From: Pontibacter harenae
Lineage (GTDB): Bacteria > Bacteroidota > Bacteroidia > Cytophagales > Hymenobacteraceae
Assembly (NCBI RefSeq): GCF_020907245.1
Contig: NZ_JAJJWH010000003.1
Location: forward strand, 62,001 to 126,000
Length of the DNA: 64,000 nucleotides
Reading direction: 5' to 3'
The notes below the pieces were generated by a model, which saw only the letters and a program-made list of their open reading frames with translations, ran no database searches and was not told the DNA's origin. This document shows, piece by piece, positions 17,280-25,390 of the stretch. The position numbers were made by a program, and so were the translations under genes. Within the stretch, counting starts at the first letter, position 1; each line of letters opens with the position of its first letter.

Positions 17280-18092
17280 ATGAAATTGAACCTAAAACGC
17301 CCCATCGTATTTTTCGACTTGGAAACCACAGGCACCGACATCTGCAAAGACCGTGTGGTGGAGATAAGCGTGCTGAAGATAAAACCTGACGGGGAAGAGA
17401 TTCTAAAAACTCGCCGCATCAATCCTACTATACCTATACCGTTGGAGTCGAGCCTGATTCATAAGATTTATGATGAGGATGTGGTGGATTGCCCTACTTT
17501 CCAGCAGATAGCCAAAGACCTGGACCAGTTCCTGAAAGGCTGCGACCTGGGCGGCTACAACTTAGTGAGGTTTGATATTCCTGTACTGGCCGAAGAATTT
17601 TTGCGTGCAGGTATAGACTTCGACATCGATAACCGCCACGTGGTGGATGTATGCCGTTTGTTCCATATGATGGAGCAACGTACTTTATCGGCTGCCTATA
17701 AATTTTATTGCGATAAAAAACTGGAAAATGCCCACAGCGCTGAGGCAGATACCTTGGCAACCTATCACATACTAATGGCACAGCTAGACCGCTACCAAAG
17801 CACACCAGTTGAGATTACGGAAGGTATAGAAGAAATTCCAGTTCAGAACGACATGTCGCTGCTGCACAAATTCACCTTCCAAAAAACCGCAGACCTGGCT
17901 GGGCGCATCGCCTACAACAACGCTGGCCAAGAGGTTTTCAACTTCGGCAAGTATAAGAATGTTTCGGTAGAGGAGATTCTTACAAAAGAGCCTTCTTACT
18001 ACGACTGGATGATGAAGGGAGACTTTCCGCTTTACACGAAAAAAATTCTGACACGCATCAGGCTGCGAAACATGCAAAGCAGCGTTTCTTAA
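17280..18092 (+). CDS. DEDDh 3'-5' exonuclease with C-terminal quorum-sensing-factor-like domain
   Basis: 270 residues. The N-terminal exonuclease domain has the Exo I motif VFFDLETTGTD (about residues 10-20), Exo II-like YNLVRFDIPVLAEEF (about 94) and Exo III HSAEADTLATYHIL with His five residues before the Asp (about 152), the DEDDh type of DnaQ-like exonucleases. A C-terminal segment, FGKYKNVSVEEILTKEPSYYDWMMKGDFPLYTKKIL (about 222-258), is the small FGKYKG-type module often found at the end of Bacteroidota exonucleases. It probably acts in DNA repair or proofreading, or in RNA end trimming. It is co-transcribed with mpl and followed by a strong terminator. Confidence 0.92.
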   Translation: MKLNLKRPIVFFDLETTGTDICKDRVVEISVLKIKPDGEEILKTRRINPTIPIPLESSLIHKIYDEDVVDCPTFQQIAKDLDQFLKGCDLGGYNLVRFDIPVLAEEFLRAGIDFDIDNRHVVDVCRLFHMMEQRTLSAAYKFYCDKKLENAHSAEADTLATYHILMAQLDRYQSTPVEITEGIEEIPVQNDMSLLHKFTFQKTADLAGRIAYNNAGQEVFNFGKYKNVSVEEILTKEPSYYDWMMKGDFPLYTKKILTRIRLRNMQSSVS

Positions 18093-18110
18093 GAAACGAC
18101 AAAGACTTTT

Positions 18111-18150
18111 AAACAAGAAAGGCGGGTAAAATTACCCGCCTTTCTTGTTT
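18111..18150. terminator. Strong bidirectional terminator (19-bp perfect stem)
   Basis: AAACAAGAAAGGCGGGTAA pairs perfectly with TTACCCGCCTTTCTTGTTT. It lies between the convergent exonuclease and lipoprotein genes, with A/T runs on both sides. Confidence 0.93.
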
Positions 18151-18200
18151 TATTAACTCAATTTGATTCAGCTATTTCTAATCTTATAATTGACGCAGCC

Positions 18201-18803
18201 CTAATCCCTCCTGGTATTGCTCAGCTGCACCCCTTTCAGCAGTCCGTTTGTCTGGCTGAACTTGTGCTGGCAATTATACCCAGGGGCTCTAGTAGAACAC
18301 TCACAGCCAGTTATTTTATTTCCTGAATAGGTAAAGTAACAGAAATCACAGCCTGATGCAGCGTTACAGATATGCTTTGCCGAATTACTGCTCAGAAACA
18401 AGCTGTTATCAGACGCAACATCTAGCTCTAAAGCCATGGCTCTGTAAGCGCCGTTTCGTATACCCATGCCCACCAGGTAATAACCAGGCTTATCATCCTT
18501 TGTTTCCTGCACCTTTCTTATCATGACCTTATCTACCACAGTGCCATCGCCAAACTCACTTATGAACGGCTGTAGTAGCTCCTGCCTCGGCACTATATAA
18601 TCCACGCTGTCGAATACTACTTGTGCCAATAATCGGCCAGGGTAAGATTCCTCGCCTGGCATTCTTTCCTCAGAAGCTGGGTTGTAACTCTCTTCTGGTA
18701 AAGACTCACGGCGGGTACAGGATGAACTCCAGAGAAGCATCAGCAAAAGCACTAAGCTAACCAAGTAGTTTTTCTGCTGGTTAAAAAGGGTGAATCTGGT
18801 CAT
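18201..18803 (-). CDS. Cysteine-rich lipoprotein, unknown function
   Basis: 200 residues with a signal peptide and lipobox (LLLMLLWSSSC, Cys about 29), predicting export and lipid anchoring. The middle part looks like a mixed alpha/beta domain. The C-terminal 60 residues contain six cysteines in about 40 residues (HICNAASGCDFCYFTYSG, then GCECSTRAPGYNCQHKF), which could form disulfides or bind metal. I do not recognise the family. It starts 15 bp after the M48 peptidase gene in the same direction and is probably in the same operon, which suggests an envelope role. The strong terminator at 18111 ends this operon. Confidence 0.75.
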   Translation of the reverse strand: MTRFTLFNQQKNYLVSLVLLLMLLWSSSCTRRESLPEESYNPASEERMPGEESYPGRLLAQVVFDSVDYIVPRQELLQPFISEFGDGTVVDKVMIRKVQETKDDKPGYYLVGMGIRNGAYRAMALELDVASDNSLFLSSNSAKHICNAASGCDFCYFTYSGNKITGCECSTRAPGYNCQHKFSQTNGLLKGVQLSNTRRD

Positions 18804-18818
18804 ATAAAGATGTAAGCT

Positions 18819-19619
18819 TTAGTTATTTGCTCTATAATACTGCATGGCTTCTGGCATCCACTTCTGCAGATTGCTTTGGCGGGTTCCTGCACTAGGGTGC
18901 GTTGAAAGAAACTCTGGCGTACCTGCTCCTCCTGCCTGCTCTTCCATTCGCTTCCAAAAAGATACAGCTTCCTGCGGGTTATAGCCAGCCATTGCCATAA
19001 AAATAAGCCCTAGCTTATCCGCCTCCGACTCCTGGTTCCGGCCATACTTCAAAAGGCCCAACTGTGAACCTACACCGTAAACAGTCATCATAAGGTTTTG
19101 GGCAGTGCCAGGCTGAGAACCTGCCAAGGCTTGCAATGATGCGCCACCAAACTGCTGAGCCAGTTGCTGGCTAGCACGTTCGTTGCTGTGCTTGGCGATA
19201 GCATGCGCTATTTCGTGCCCCATCACTACAGCAAGGCCTGTTTCATTTTGAGCAACAGGCAATATACCCGTATAAACAGCTGTTTTACCACCAGCCATTG
19301 CCCAAGCGTTTATCTGCTCATCATCTATCAGGTTAAATTCCCAAGCATAGCCCTCTAACTCACTAGAAAGGTTATTTTGAGCCATATACTGTTCCACGGC
19401 ACGCTGTATGCGCTGCCCTGCCCGTTTTACCATTGCTGTGGCCTGTGCATCTCTCGATATTTTGCTCTCGGCTATTACTTGGTTATAAGCAGCATAACTC
19501 TGTTGCTGCATCGCAGCATCAGAAACAAGATTCAACTGGCGCCTTCCCGTAATTGGTACAGTGGTACAGGCTACCATCATTACGACGGCTATTGTAAATG
19601 CAATTATCTTCTTGTACAT
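18819..19619 (-). CDS. M48 family metallopeptidase, lipoprotein (LoiP/BepA-like)
   Basis: 266 residues. The N-terminus is a lipoprotein signal (FTIAVVMMVACTTVPITGRRQLNL, Cys about 18). After it comes the conserved TGRRQL of this group. The zinc motif HEIAHAIAKHSNER is at about residues 133-146, with the third ligand Glu in NQESEADKLGL (about 200), a standard M48 arrangement. The C-terminal FWKRMEE...STHPSAGTRQSNL is also typical. It is a periplasm-facing quality-control protease for envelope proteins. It is the first gene of an operon with the Cys-rich lipoprotein, and a perfect -7 element lies 95 bp upstream. Confidence 0.95.
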   Translation of the reverse strand: MYKKIIAFTIAVVMMVACTTVPITGRRQLNLVSDAAMQQQSYAAYNQVIAESKISRDAQATAMVKRAGQRIQRAVEQYMAQNNLSSELEGYAWEFNLIDDEQINAWAMAGGKTAVYTGILPVAQNETGLAVVMGHEIAHAIAKHSNERASQQLAQQFGGASLQALAGSQPGTAQNLMMTVYGVGSQLGLLKYGRNQESEADKLGLIFMAMAGYNPQEAVSFWKRMEEQAGGAGTPEFLSTHPSAGTRQSNLQKWMPEAMQYYRANN

Positions 19620-19713
19620 AGTTTGTTAATTTTAAGGGTATGGATTAAGTGGTTCAAATTTTGGACCATTTTTCCAAAAACCCAACATTCATGAAAAAGA
19701 ATATTAAAAAACA

Positions 19714-19721
19714 CAAATATA
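19714..19721 (-). promoter_or_regulatory. Bacteroidota -7 element TATATTTG for the M48 operon
   Basis: A perfect TAnnTTTG on the minus strand, 95 bp upstream of the M48 ATG. Confidence 0.5.
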
Positions 19722-19772
19722 AAAACATGGCCAACTGCACCCATATTATCTAAATAAATCGGTACAGCATTA

Positions 19773-19784
19773 CCAAACGTTTGG
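19773..19784. promoter_or_regulatory. Perfect palindrome CCAAACGTTTGG, possible operator
   Basis: A 12-bp perfect palindrome with an AAACGTTT core, placed 52 bp upstream of the M48 operon -7 element and between the two divergent promoters. The core resembles LacI-family operators, but no regulator is adjacent. Confidence 0.35.
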
Positions 19785-19951
19785 ACTAATTATACGTCAG
19801 GAACTCTAAAAAATGTTATAATTAACAACACAACACATTGGCTTGCTGCATTGGGTATAGTAGCAGTTTTATAAATGAGAGGCAAAACTGCCTGTTTAAA
19901 TTTATTCTGTTAAAAATGCGCACTTTTTAATGTACAAAACGATAGAAAGCC

Positions 19952-19959
19952 TATTTTTG
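19952..19959 (+). promoter_or_regulatory. Bacteroidota -7 element TATTTTTG for the FAH operon
   Basis: A perfect TAnnTTTG 28 bp before the ATG at 19988. Confidence 0.6.
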
Positions 19960-19987
19960 AAAAACAGAAAGAACAACCTAACCACAC

Positions 19988-20599
19988 ATGAAAATATTAG
20001 CCATTGGCCGCAACTATGCGGAGCACATTGCAGAGCTTAAAAACGAAGTACCCGATGAACCAGTAATCTTTTTTAAACCAGACACAGCCGTACTTCGCAA
20101 CAACGAGCCATTCTACTACCCAGAATACAGCCAGGATATTCACCATGAGGTAGAACTTATTTTGCGCATCAGCAGAGAAGGCAAGAATATCGACAAGAAA
20201 TTTGCCCAAAAATATTACGACTCCATTGGCTTAGGCATAGATTTTACCGCCCGGGACATTCAATCTAAAGCCAAGGCAAAAGGCCTACCTTGGACGCTCG
20301 CCAAGGGTTTCAATGGCTCTGCCCCTATTTCAGAGTTTCTGCCGTTAGACCAGTTTCCTGACCTGCACAACATAAATTTTAGGTTGGATGTAAATGGCGA
20401 GACCAAGCAAAAAGGCAACTCAAAAATGATGATGAACACCTTTGATGACATCATCGCTTATATATCACGCTTTATAACACTAAAAACAGGAGACATTATT
20501 TTTACAGGCACGCCAGAAGGAGTTGGTCCAGTACAGATAGGAGACAGATTAGAAGGGTATGTTGAGGATAAAAAACTTTTGGACTTTGAAGTTAAATAA
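19988..20599 (+). CDS. Fumarylacetoacetate hydrolase (FAH) family protein
   Basis: 203 residues, the short single-domain FAH type. It begins KILAIGRNYAEHIAELKNEVP and has the metal and substrate motifs VIFFKPDTAVL (about residue 26), IHHEVELILRI (about 51, His/Glu ligands), GLGIDFTARDIQSKAKAKGLPWTLAKGF (about 79) and the final GDIIFTGTPEGVGPVQIGD. Related enzymes are acylpyruvases, oxaloacetate decarboxylases or 2-hydroxyhepta-diene isomerases, so the precise reaction is uncertain. Its 3' end overlaps the start of the M23 peptidase gene by 41 bp, implying translational coupling. Confidence 0.9.
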   Translation: MKILAIGRNYAEHIAELKNEVPDEPVIFFKPDTAVLRNNEPFYYPEYSQDIHHEVELILRISREGKNIDKKFAQKYYDSIGLGIDFTARDIQSKAKAKGLPWTLAKGFNGSAPISEFLPLDQFPDLHNINFRLDVNGETKQKGNSKMMMNTFDDIIAYISRFITLKTGDIIFTGTPEGVGPVQIGDRLEGYVEDKKLLDFEVK

Positions 20600-22478
20600 G
20601 AAACTTTCGTTACTAACATTTATATTATTTTATTCCTGGGCGGCAATTGCGCAACACTCAGCCCAACCAGGTTATTTTCTTTTCCCGATAAAGCCTGGCG
20701 TAAGGAATTATCTGTCGGGCACAATGGGCGAAATACGTTCAAACCACTTTCATGGTGGCTTGGATATCAAAACCGATCAGCGGGAAGGCTTAGAGGTACA
20801 CGCTGCTGCAGACGGATACATTTCGCGGATTAAAATGTCGACTTATGGGTACGGCAACATTATTTACATTACTCACCCAAATGGCCTTACCACCACTTAT
20901 GCGCACCTGCAGTCTTATTACAAGCCACTAGGCGATTATGTGCTACAGCAGCAGTATGCCAAGCAAACTTTTGAGATAGAGCTTTTTCCCCAGCAAGGTC
21001 AGTTTCCTGTTAAGAAGGGCGACGTAATCGGGCTTTCAGGAAATACAGGTGGTTCTGGTGGTCCGCACCTGCATTTCGAGATACGCGACGACAAAGACCG
21101 TTTATACAACCCGCTGTTGTATAAGTTTTCGGAAGTACTCGATACAACGCCTCCTGAAATTTACAACCTGGGCATTCACACGCTTAACATCTACTCCAGG
21201 GTAAACCAGGAGTTTGGTCGAGCCGAATTCAACCCAGTAAAAAAAGGCAACAACTATGTTATAGCTGATACGGTTTATGCACACGGCCTGCTGGGATTAG
21301 AACTTCAAACGAATGACCGACTGGATGGTGCTGCTAACAAGAATGGCACACAGGAGGTAACACTCTTTGTAAACAACAAACCTATTTATAACCATTACAT
21401 AGACCAGGTGCCGTTTGAGTTGTCGAGGCAAGTGTCGCAGCATATTAACTACGACCTTTACAAACGCCACGGCCGCACTTTCCAAAAATCTTTTATAGAT
21501 TATGGCAACGATCTTCCGCTTTACAAAGCCGATGCCCGACAAGGCAGATTGATGGTGCAGCCAGACTCAGTTTACCAAGTAAAGATTGTAGCCAAAGACT
21601 CTTACAACAATTCCTCTACGTTAAGCTTTGTGGTAAAGGGGCAAGCACCAAGCTTTACCAAAACACTTTCTAAACAGGTAAAAAAGCCTAGCGTAGATTA
21701 TCAGATTGTTGGTAACGTACTAAAGATAAGTGCAACAGACACTTCTAGTACGCCGCTAAACGTAGAGCTATTTATGGGAGACAAACAGTTTATGCTCATC
21801 CCGAGCTATACTAAAAACTCTACGTCCGTAAGCCTTTATGATCTGCGTGCTGGTTTACCAGATTCTATACTTTTCTGTGGCATATTGCAGAGCCTGAACC
21901 TGCAGCAGGCGGTTCCTCCTCAGCAAGAAGTAACGGTAAAAAATGATTATCTCAAAGTTGAATTTGGAAAGGAATCTTTGTACGACACACTCTATCTGCA
22001 AACCCAGAAAGAGGGTGATGTGTATACGATAGGCGACTATTTCACACCTCTACATCAAGCCATCAAAGTAACCATTACCCCTGAGACACCTATAACTGAC
22101 AAATCAAAAGCTGCGGTTTACTTTTTGGGTTTAGGGCGTGGCAGAGGCTTTACTGGCGGCAAATGGGATGGCAACTCCATTACTTTCTCTACGCGCAATA
22201 TGGGCAAGTTTAAAGTATTGGAAGATGTGCGCCCACCAAGCATAAAGCTTTTAAGTAAAACTCCTGTGCAGATTAGGTTTAAAATTGCCGACGATCTTTC
22301 GGGTATTAACTCCTTTAGAGCGGAGCTGAACGGAGAGTGGCTTCTGATGAAGTATGAGCATAAAACCGCTACCATTTACTCCGAAAAGCTAGATAAAAGC
22401 ATACCTTTGTCTGGTAAAGTAGTTTTGAAGGTGAAAGATGTTGCTGGAAACGAAGCGACTTTCACCACAACCATTTAA
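20559..22478 (+). CDS. M23 family metallopeptidase (secreted murein endopeptidase)
   Basis: 639 residues. A signal peptide is visible (LSLLTFILFYSWAAIAQ, cleavage about residue 32). The LytM/M23 catalytic domain lies at about 40-190. The first zinc motif is HFHGGLDIKTD (about 63-73), GYGNIIYITHPNGLTTTYAHLQ follows, and HLHFEI (about 170) completes the site. The remaining 430 residues are beta-rich repeats of Bacteroidota type without clear catalytic motifs, perhaps a wall- or protein-binding region. It probably cuts peptide cross-links in peptidoglycan during growth or division. The ATG at 20559 lies inside the FAH gene; a TTG at 20586 would give a more compact signal peptide. Confidence 0.9.
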   Translation: MLRIKNFWTLKLNKKLSLLTFILFYSWAAIAQHSAQPGYFLFPIKPGVRNYLSGTMGEIRSNHFHGGLDIKTDQREGLEVHAAADGYISRIKMSTYGYGNIIYITHPNGLTTTYAHLQSYYKPLGDYVLQQQYAKQTFEIELFPQQGQFPVKKGDVIGLSGNTGGSGGPHLHFEIRDDKDRLYNPLLYKFSEVLDTTPPEIYNLGIHTLNIYSRVNQEFGRAEFNPVKKGNNYVIADTVYAHGLLGLELQTNDRLDGAANKNGTQEVTLFVNNKPIYNHYIDQVPFELSRQVSQHINYDLYKRHGRTFQKSFIDYGNDLPLYKADARQGRLMVQPDSVYQVKIVAKDSYNNSSTLSFVVKGQAPSFTKTLSKQVKKPSVDYQIVGNVLKISATDTSSTPLNVELFMGDKQFMLIPSYTKNSTSVSLYDLRAGLPDSILFCGILQSLNLQQAVPPQQEVTVKNDYLKVEFGKESLYDTLYLQTQKEGDVYTIGDYFTPLHQAIKVTITPETPITDKSKAAVYFLGLGRGRGFTGGKWDGNSITFSTRNMGKFKVLEDVRPPSIKLLSKTPVQIRFKIADDLSGINSFRAELNGEWLLMKYEHKTATIYSEKLDKSIPLSGKVVLKVKDVAGNEATFTTTI

Positions 22479-22484
22479 CAACTT

Positions 22485-22934
22485 ATGGAACTTAAAACAG
22501 GCGACAAGGCTCCACTCTTTGAGGGCAAAGACCAAAACGGAAATACTATTAAGCTAAGCGATTACCAGGGCAAAAAGGTAATTCTTTATTTTTACCCGAA
22601 AGACAATACCTCTGGCTGCACTGCCCAAGCTTGCAACCTGCGCGACAATTACAGCCACTTGCAAAAAGAGGGCTATGAAGTAATTGGCGTAAGCACAGAC
22701 AGCGAAAAATCGCATCAGAACTTTATCAGCAAGTATGAATTGCCATTCACGCTGATAGCGGATACAGATAAACAGATTGTGGAGCAGTACGGTGTTTGGC
22801 AAGAAAAATCTATGTATGGCCGCAAGTACATGGGCACCATGCGCTATACTTTCGTAATTGATGAGAACGGAATTATCCAAGACATTATCACGAAAGTAAA
22901 AACAAAAGAACACGCAGAACAGTTACTAAAATAG
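22485..22934 (+). CDS. bcp: Thioredoxin-dependent thiol peroxidase (peroxiredoxin Q / Bcp)
   Basis: 149 residues with the classic Bcp sequence. It begins LKTGDKAPLFEGKDQNGNTIKLSDYQGKKVILYFYPKDNTSGCTAQACNLRD (quoted here only as landmarks: peroxidatic Cys in SGCTAQAC at about residues 45-52, resolving Cys five residues later). VIGVSTDSEKSHQNFISKY and GRKYMGTMRYTFVIDENG follow. It reduces hydroperoxides using thioredoxin in the cytoplasm. It starts 6 bp after the M23 gene and is in the same operon. Confidence 0.95.
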   Translation: MELKTGDKAPLFEGKDQNGNTIKLSDYQGKKVILYFYPKDNTSGCTAQACNLRDNYSHLQKEGYEVIGVSTDSEKSHQNFISKYELPFTLIADTDKQIVEQYGVWQEKSMYGRKYMGTMRYTFVIDENGIIQDIITKVKTKEHAEQLLK

Positions 22935-22978
22935 AAAAAAGAAGGGCAACTACTTAGGTAACCGTTACTTTTTTTGCC

Positions 22979-23046
22979 TATATTTGAAGGAGGCAGCATT
23001 TTTTAGTTAAATAATGTCGCCTCACTTTAGATAAATTGTATATTTG
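22979..23046 (+). promoter_or_regulatory. Two tandem -7 elements TATATTTG upstream of the transketolase operon
   Basis: Identical perfect TAnnTTTG elements at 22979-22986 and 23039-23046, 60 bp apart. The distal and proximal elements would give 5' leaders of roughly 110 and 50 nt for the GTG start at 23100. Confidence 0.55.
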
Positions 23047-23099
23047 ACAATTATTCTTGCCTTATTATTTTGAATTTCTAATCTATAACATTTTACGAA

Positions 23100-23957
23100 G
23101 TGAACCCACACAACAAGAGCATCGACGAGTTAAAGCAAGTAGCGGCACAGGTGCGTCGCGACATCGTACGTATGGTGCATGGCGTTAGCTCTGGTCACCC
23201 AGGCGGCTCCTTAGGCTGTACAGATTATTTGGTTTCGCTATATTTCAAAGTGATGAACTATAGCACCGATTTCGATATGGATGGAAAAAACGAAGATATG
23301 TTCTTCCTATCAAACGGACACATTTCTCCTGTATGGTATAGCACATTGGCTCGCGCAGGATTCTTCGATCCGAAAGAACTTACAACCTTCCGTAAGCTAA
23401 ACTCAAGACTACAAGGTCACCCTGCCACAGAAGAAGGTTTACCAGGAATACGTATTGCATCTGGCTCTTTAGGCCAAGGTTTGTCAGTAGCTGTTGGCGC
23501 TGCTCAAACTAAAAAGCTGAACAACGACCCTAGCCTTGTTTATGTATTGATGGGTGACGGCGAGTTAGAAGAAGGACAGCTATGGGAAGCATCTATGTAT
23601 GCGCCTCACCATAAAGTAGACAACCTGATTGCCACCGTAGACAGAAACGGACAGCAGATAGACGGATCTACCGAAGAAGTAATGTCTTTAGGAGACCTGC
23701 GCGCCAAGTTTGAGGCTTTCGGATGGCATGTACTGGAAGCTAACGGTAATAGCTTTGAAACCTTGCTACCTGCCCTTGACGAAGCTAAGGCCGCTACAGG
23801 CAAAGGTAAACCTGTTATGATCTTGATGGATACTGAAATGGGCTTTGGTGTAGACTTTATGATGGGCTCTCATAAGTGGCACGGTGTAGCTCCTAACGAT
23901 GAGCAATTAGAAATTGCCTTACAGCAGTTAGCCGTAAACGTATCATCAGATTATTAA
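23100..23957 (+). CDS. Transketolase, N-terminal (thiamine-diphosphate-binding) subunit
   Basis: 285 residues, start GTG. It shows IVRMVHGVSSGHPGGSLGCTDYLVSLYF (about residues 21-48), the GHPATEEGLPGIRIASGSLGQGLSVAVGAA stretch and the ThDP/Mg motif GDGELEEGQLWEASMYA (about 147-163). It supplies the diphosphate- and Mg-binding half of transketolase and needs the separate C-terminal subunit (25391-26350) to form the active site. It acts in the pentose phosphate pathway. In most genomes with split transketolase the two halves are adjacent. Here a VWA protein gene lies between them, all in one direction and tightly spaced. Confidence 0.95.
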   Translation: MNPHNKSIDELKQVAAQVRRDIVRMVHGVSSGHPGGSLGCTDYLVSLYFKVMNYSTDFDMDGKNEDMFFLSNGHISPVWYSTLARAGFFDPKELTTFRKLNSRLQGHPATEEGLPGIRIASGSLGQGLSVAVGAAQTKKLNNDPSLVYVLMGDGELEEGQLWEASMYAPHHKVDNLIATVDRNGQQIDGSTEEVMSLGDLRAKFEAFGWHVLEANGNSFETLLPALDEAKAATGKGKPVMILMDTEMGFGVDFMMGSHKWHGVAPNDEQLEIALQQLAVNVSSDY

Positions 23958-23974
23958 GCTATTAGCGTAGTAAA

Positions 23975-25390
23975 TTGGCACAAGTAGGTGCAACCCTGGT
24001 AAAGCAGCTTGTTAGTCTCGTGCTGCTTTTTGTACTGATAGTAGTAGCAACAAGCGCAAATGTTTACGGGCAGGCTGCAAAGCCTAAACCCAAAACACGC
24101 ATACTTTTTTTATTGGATGCCTCTGGCAGTATGCTGGCCAAATGGGAAGACAGTGACCGCATGCAGATTGCAAAAAAGATGCTTGCTAACCTGGCTGACT
24201 CTTTAAATGGCTATGATAACCTAGAGATTGCTCTCAGGGTGTACGGCCATCAGTTTGGGCGTGAAAGCAACAACTGTAAAGACACCAAACTAGAGGTACC
24301 CTTTGCAGCTAAAAATGCAGGTGCCATTAAAAAGAAACTGCAGCAGATAATACCACGGGGAAACACCCCAATTACGTACTCGCTTCAGCAGACGGCTGGC
24401 GATTTTCCTGTCGACCCAGATGCACGAAATGTTGTAATGCTTATTACAGACGGGTTGGATTCGTGTGGTGGAGACCCTTGTGAAACATCGTTGGCGCTAC
24501 AGAAGAAAGGCATTTTTTTGCGGCCGTTTATAATTGGGATTGGTATTGCTAAAGAGTATGAAAACCAACTCAGTTGTATAGGCCAATATTTTGATGCCAC
24601 CAATGTCGAGACGTTTGAGCATGTGCTGTCGGACATAGTAAATCTGGCACTGGCACCTACAACGGTAAGTGTAGCCTTAGAGAACATGAAAGGGCAAGCC
24701 ACGGTTAGTAACGTGAACATGACTTTTCTAAACTCCTTGACAGGCAAGGCTGAATATAACTTTGTGCATTACCTTGATGCCCAAGGAAAGCCTGATCAAC
24801 TGAATATAGATGCACTAGTGAGTTATAACCTGGTTATCAATACGACACCGCCCGTTATAAAAAAGGATGTGACGTTTGAGCCAGGAAAGCATAATGTGAT
24901 AAGAGTGTTTGCTCCACAAGGCGAGTTATTCTTAAGCCATGGTAGCACCTCCCCTTACGGGCAACTGGCAACGATAGTAAGGTTGGCAGGCTCAGACCAA
25001 ACACTTTGTGTGCAGCGGTTTGGAGAGAGGCAGAAGTACCTTGTGGGAAAATACGACCTGGAGCTGCTTACGCTGCCCCGCATCGTAATGAAAGGTGTTG
25101 ACATAATAGACGGCCAGACAAGCACGATTAAATATCCTGCGCCAGGCCAGCTAAATGTTTCATCGCAGTTACAAGGCTATGGTAGTTTATATTTACTGCA
25201 TGAAGATGGTGCGCAGGAATGGATTTACAACCTGCCTGAACAGAATAGCAGAGTGGTACTTGCCATGCAACCAGGTAAGTATAGAATAGTTTACCGCTTA
25301 AAATCGGCTCTTGGAAGTGAGTTTACCGACGTACAGGACTTTACTATTTCCTCGAGCACAACTACAACCGTAAAAATTTTTAACAGATAG
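23975..25390 (+). CDS. Secreted von Willebrand factor type A (VWA) domain protein
   Basis: 471 residues with a signal peptide (about residues 10-33, LVSLVLLFVLIVVATSANVYGQA). The VWA domain (about 40-215) has a complete MIDAS: DASGSM at about 49-54, a Thr loop near 130 (RGNTPITYSL) and ITDGLDSCGGDP near 155. The C-terminal half is beta-rich with repeated Ig-like strands and no further named domain. A metal-dependent protein-protein binding role on the cell surface or in the periplasm is likely. The start codon is TTG (23975), 17 bp after the transketolase N-subunit stop. The gene ends directly against the ATG of the C-subunit, so it is embedded in that operon. Confidence 0.85.
   Translation: MAQVGATLVKQLVSLVLLFVLIVVATSANVYGQAAKPKPKTRILFLLDASGSMLAKWEDSDRMQIAKKMLANLADSLNGYDNLEIALRVYGHQFGRESNNCKDTKLEVPFAAKNAGAIKKKLQQIIPRGNTPITYSLQQTAGDFPVDPDARNVVMLITDGLDSCGGDPCETSLALQKKGIFLRPFIIGIGIAKEYENQLSCIGQYFDATNVETFEHVLSDIVNLALAPTTVSVALENMKGQATVSNVNMTFLNSLTGKAEYNFVHYLDAQGKPDQLNIDALVSYNLVINTTPPVIKKDVTFEPGKHNVIRVFAPQGELFLSHGSTSPYGQLATIVRLAGSDQTLCVQRFGERQKYLVGKYDLELLTLPRIVMKGVDIIDGQTSTIKYPAPGQLNVSSQLQGYGSLYLLHEDGAQEWIYNLPEQNSRVVLAMQPGKYRIVYRLKSALGSEFTDVQDFTISSSTTTTVKIFNR

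Larger units (their letters stand above)
19620..19987. other. Divergent intergenic region with two promoters and a palindrome
   Basis: It separates the leftward M48 operon from the rightward FAH operon. It carries perfect -7 elements for each direction (19714-19721 minus, 19952-19959 plus) and a 12-bp perfect palindrome at 19773-19784. No open frame of interest was seen. Confidence 0.6.
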
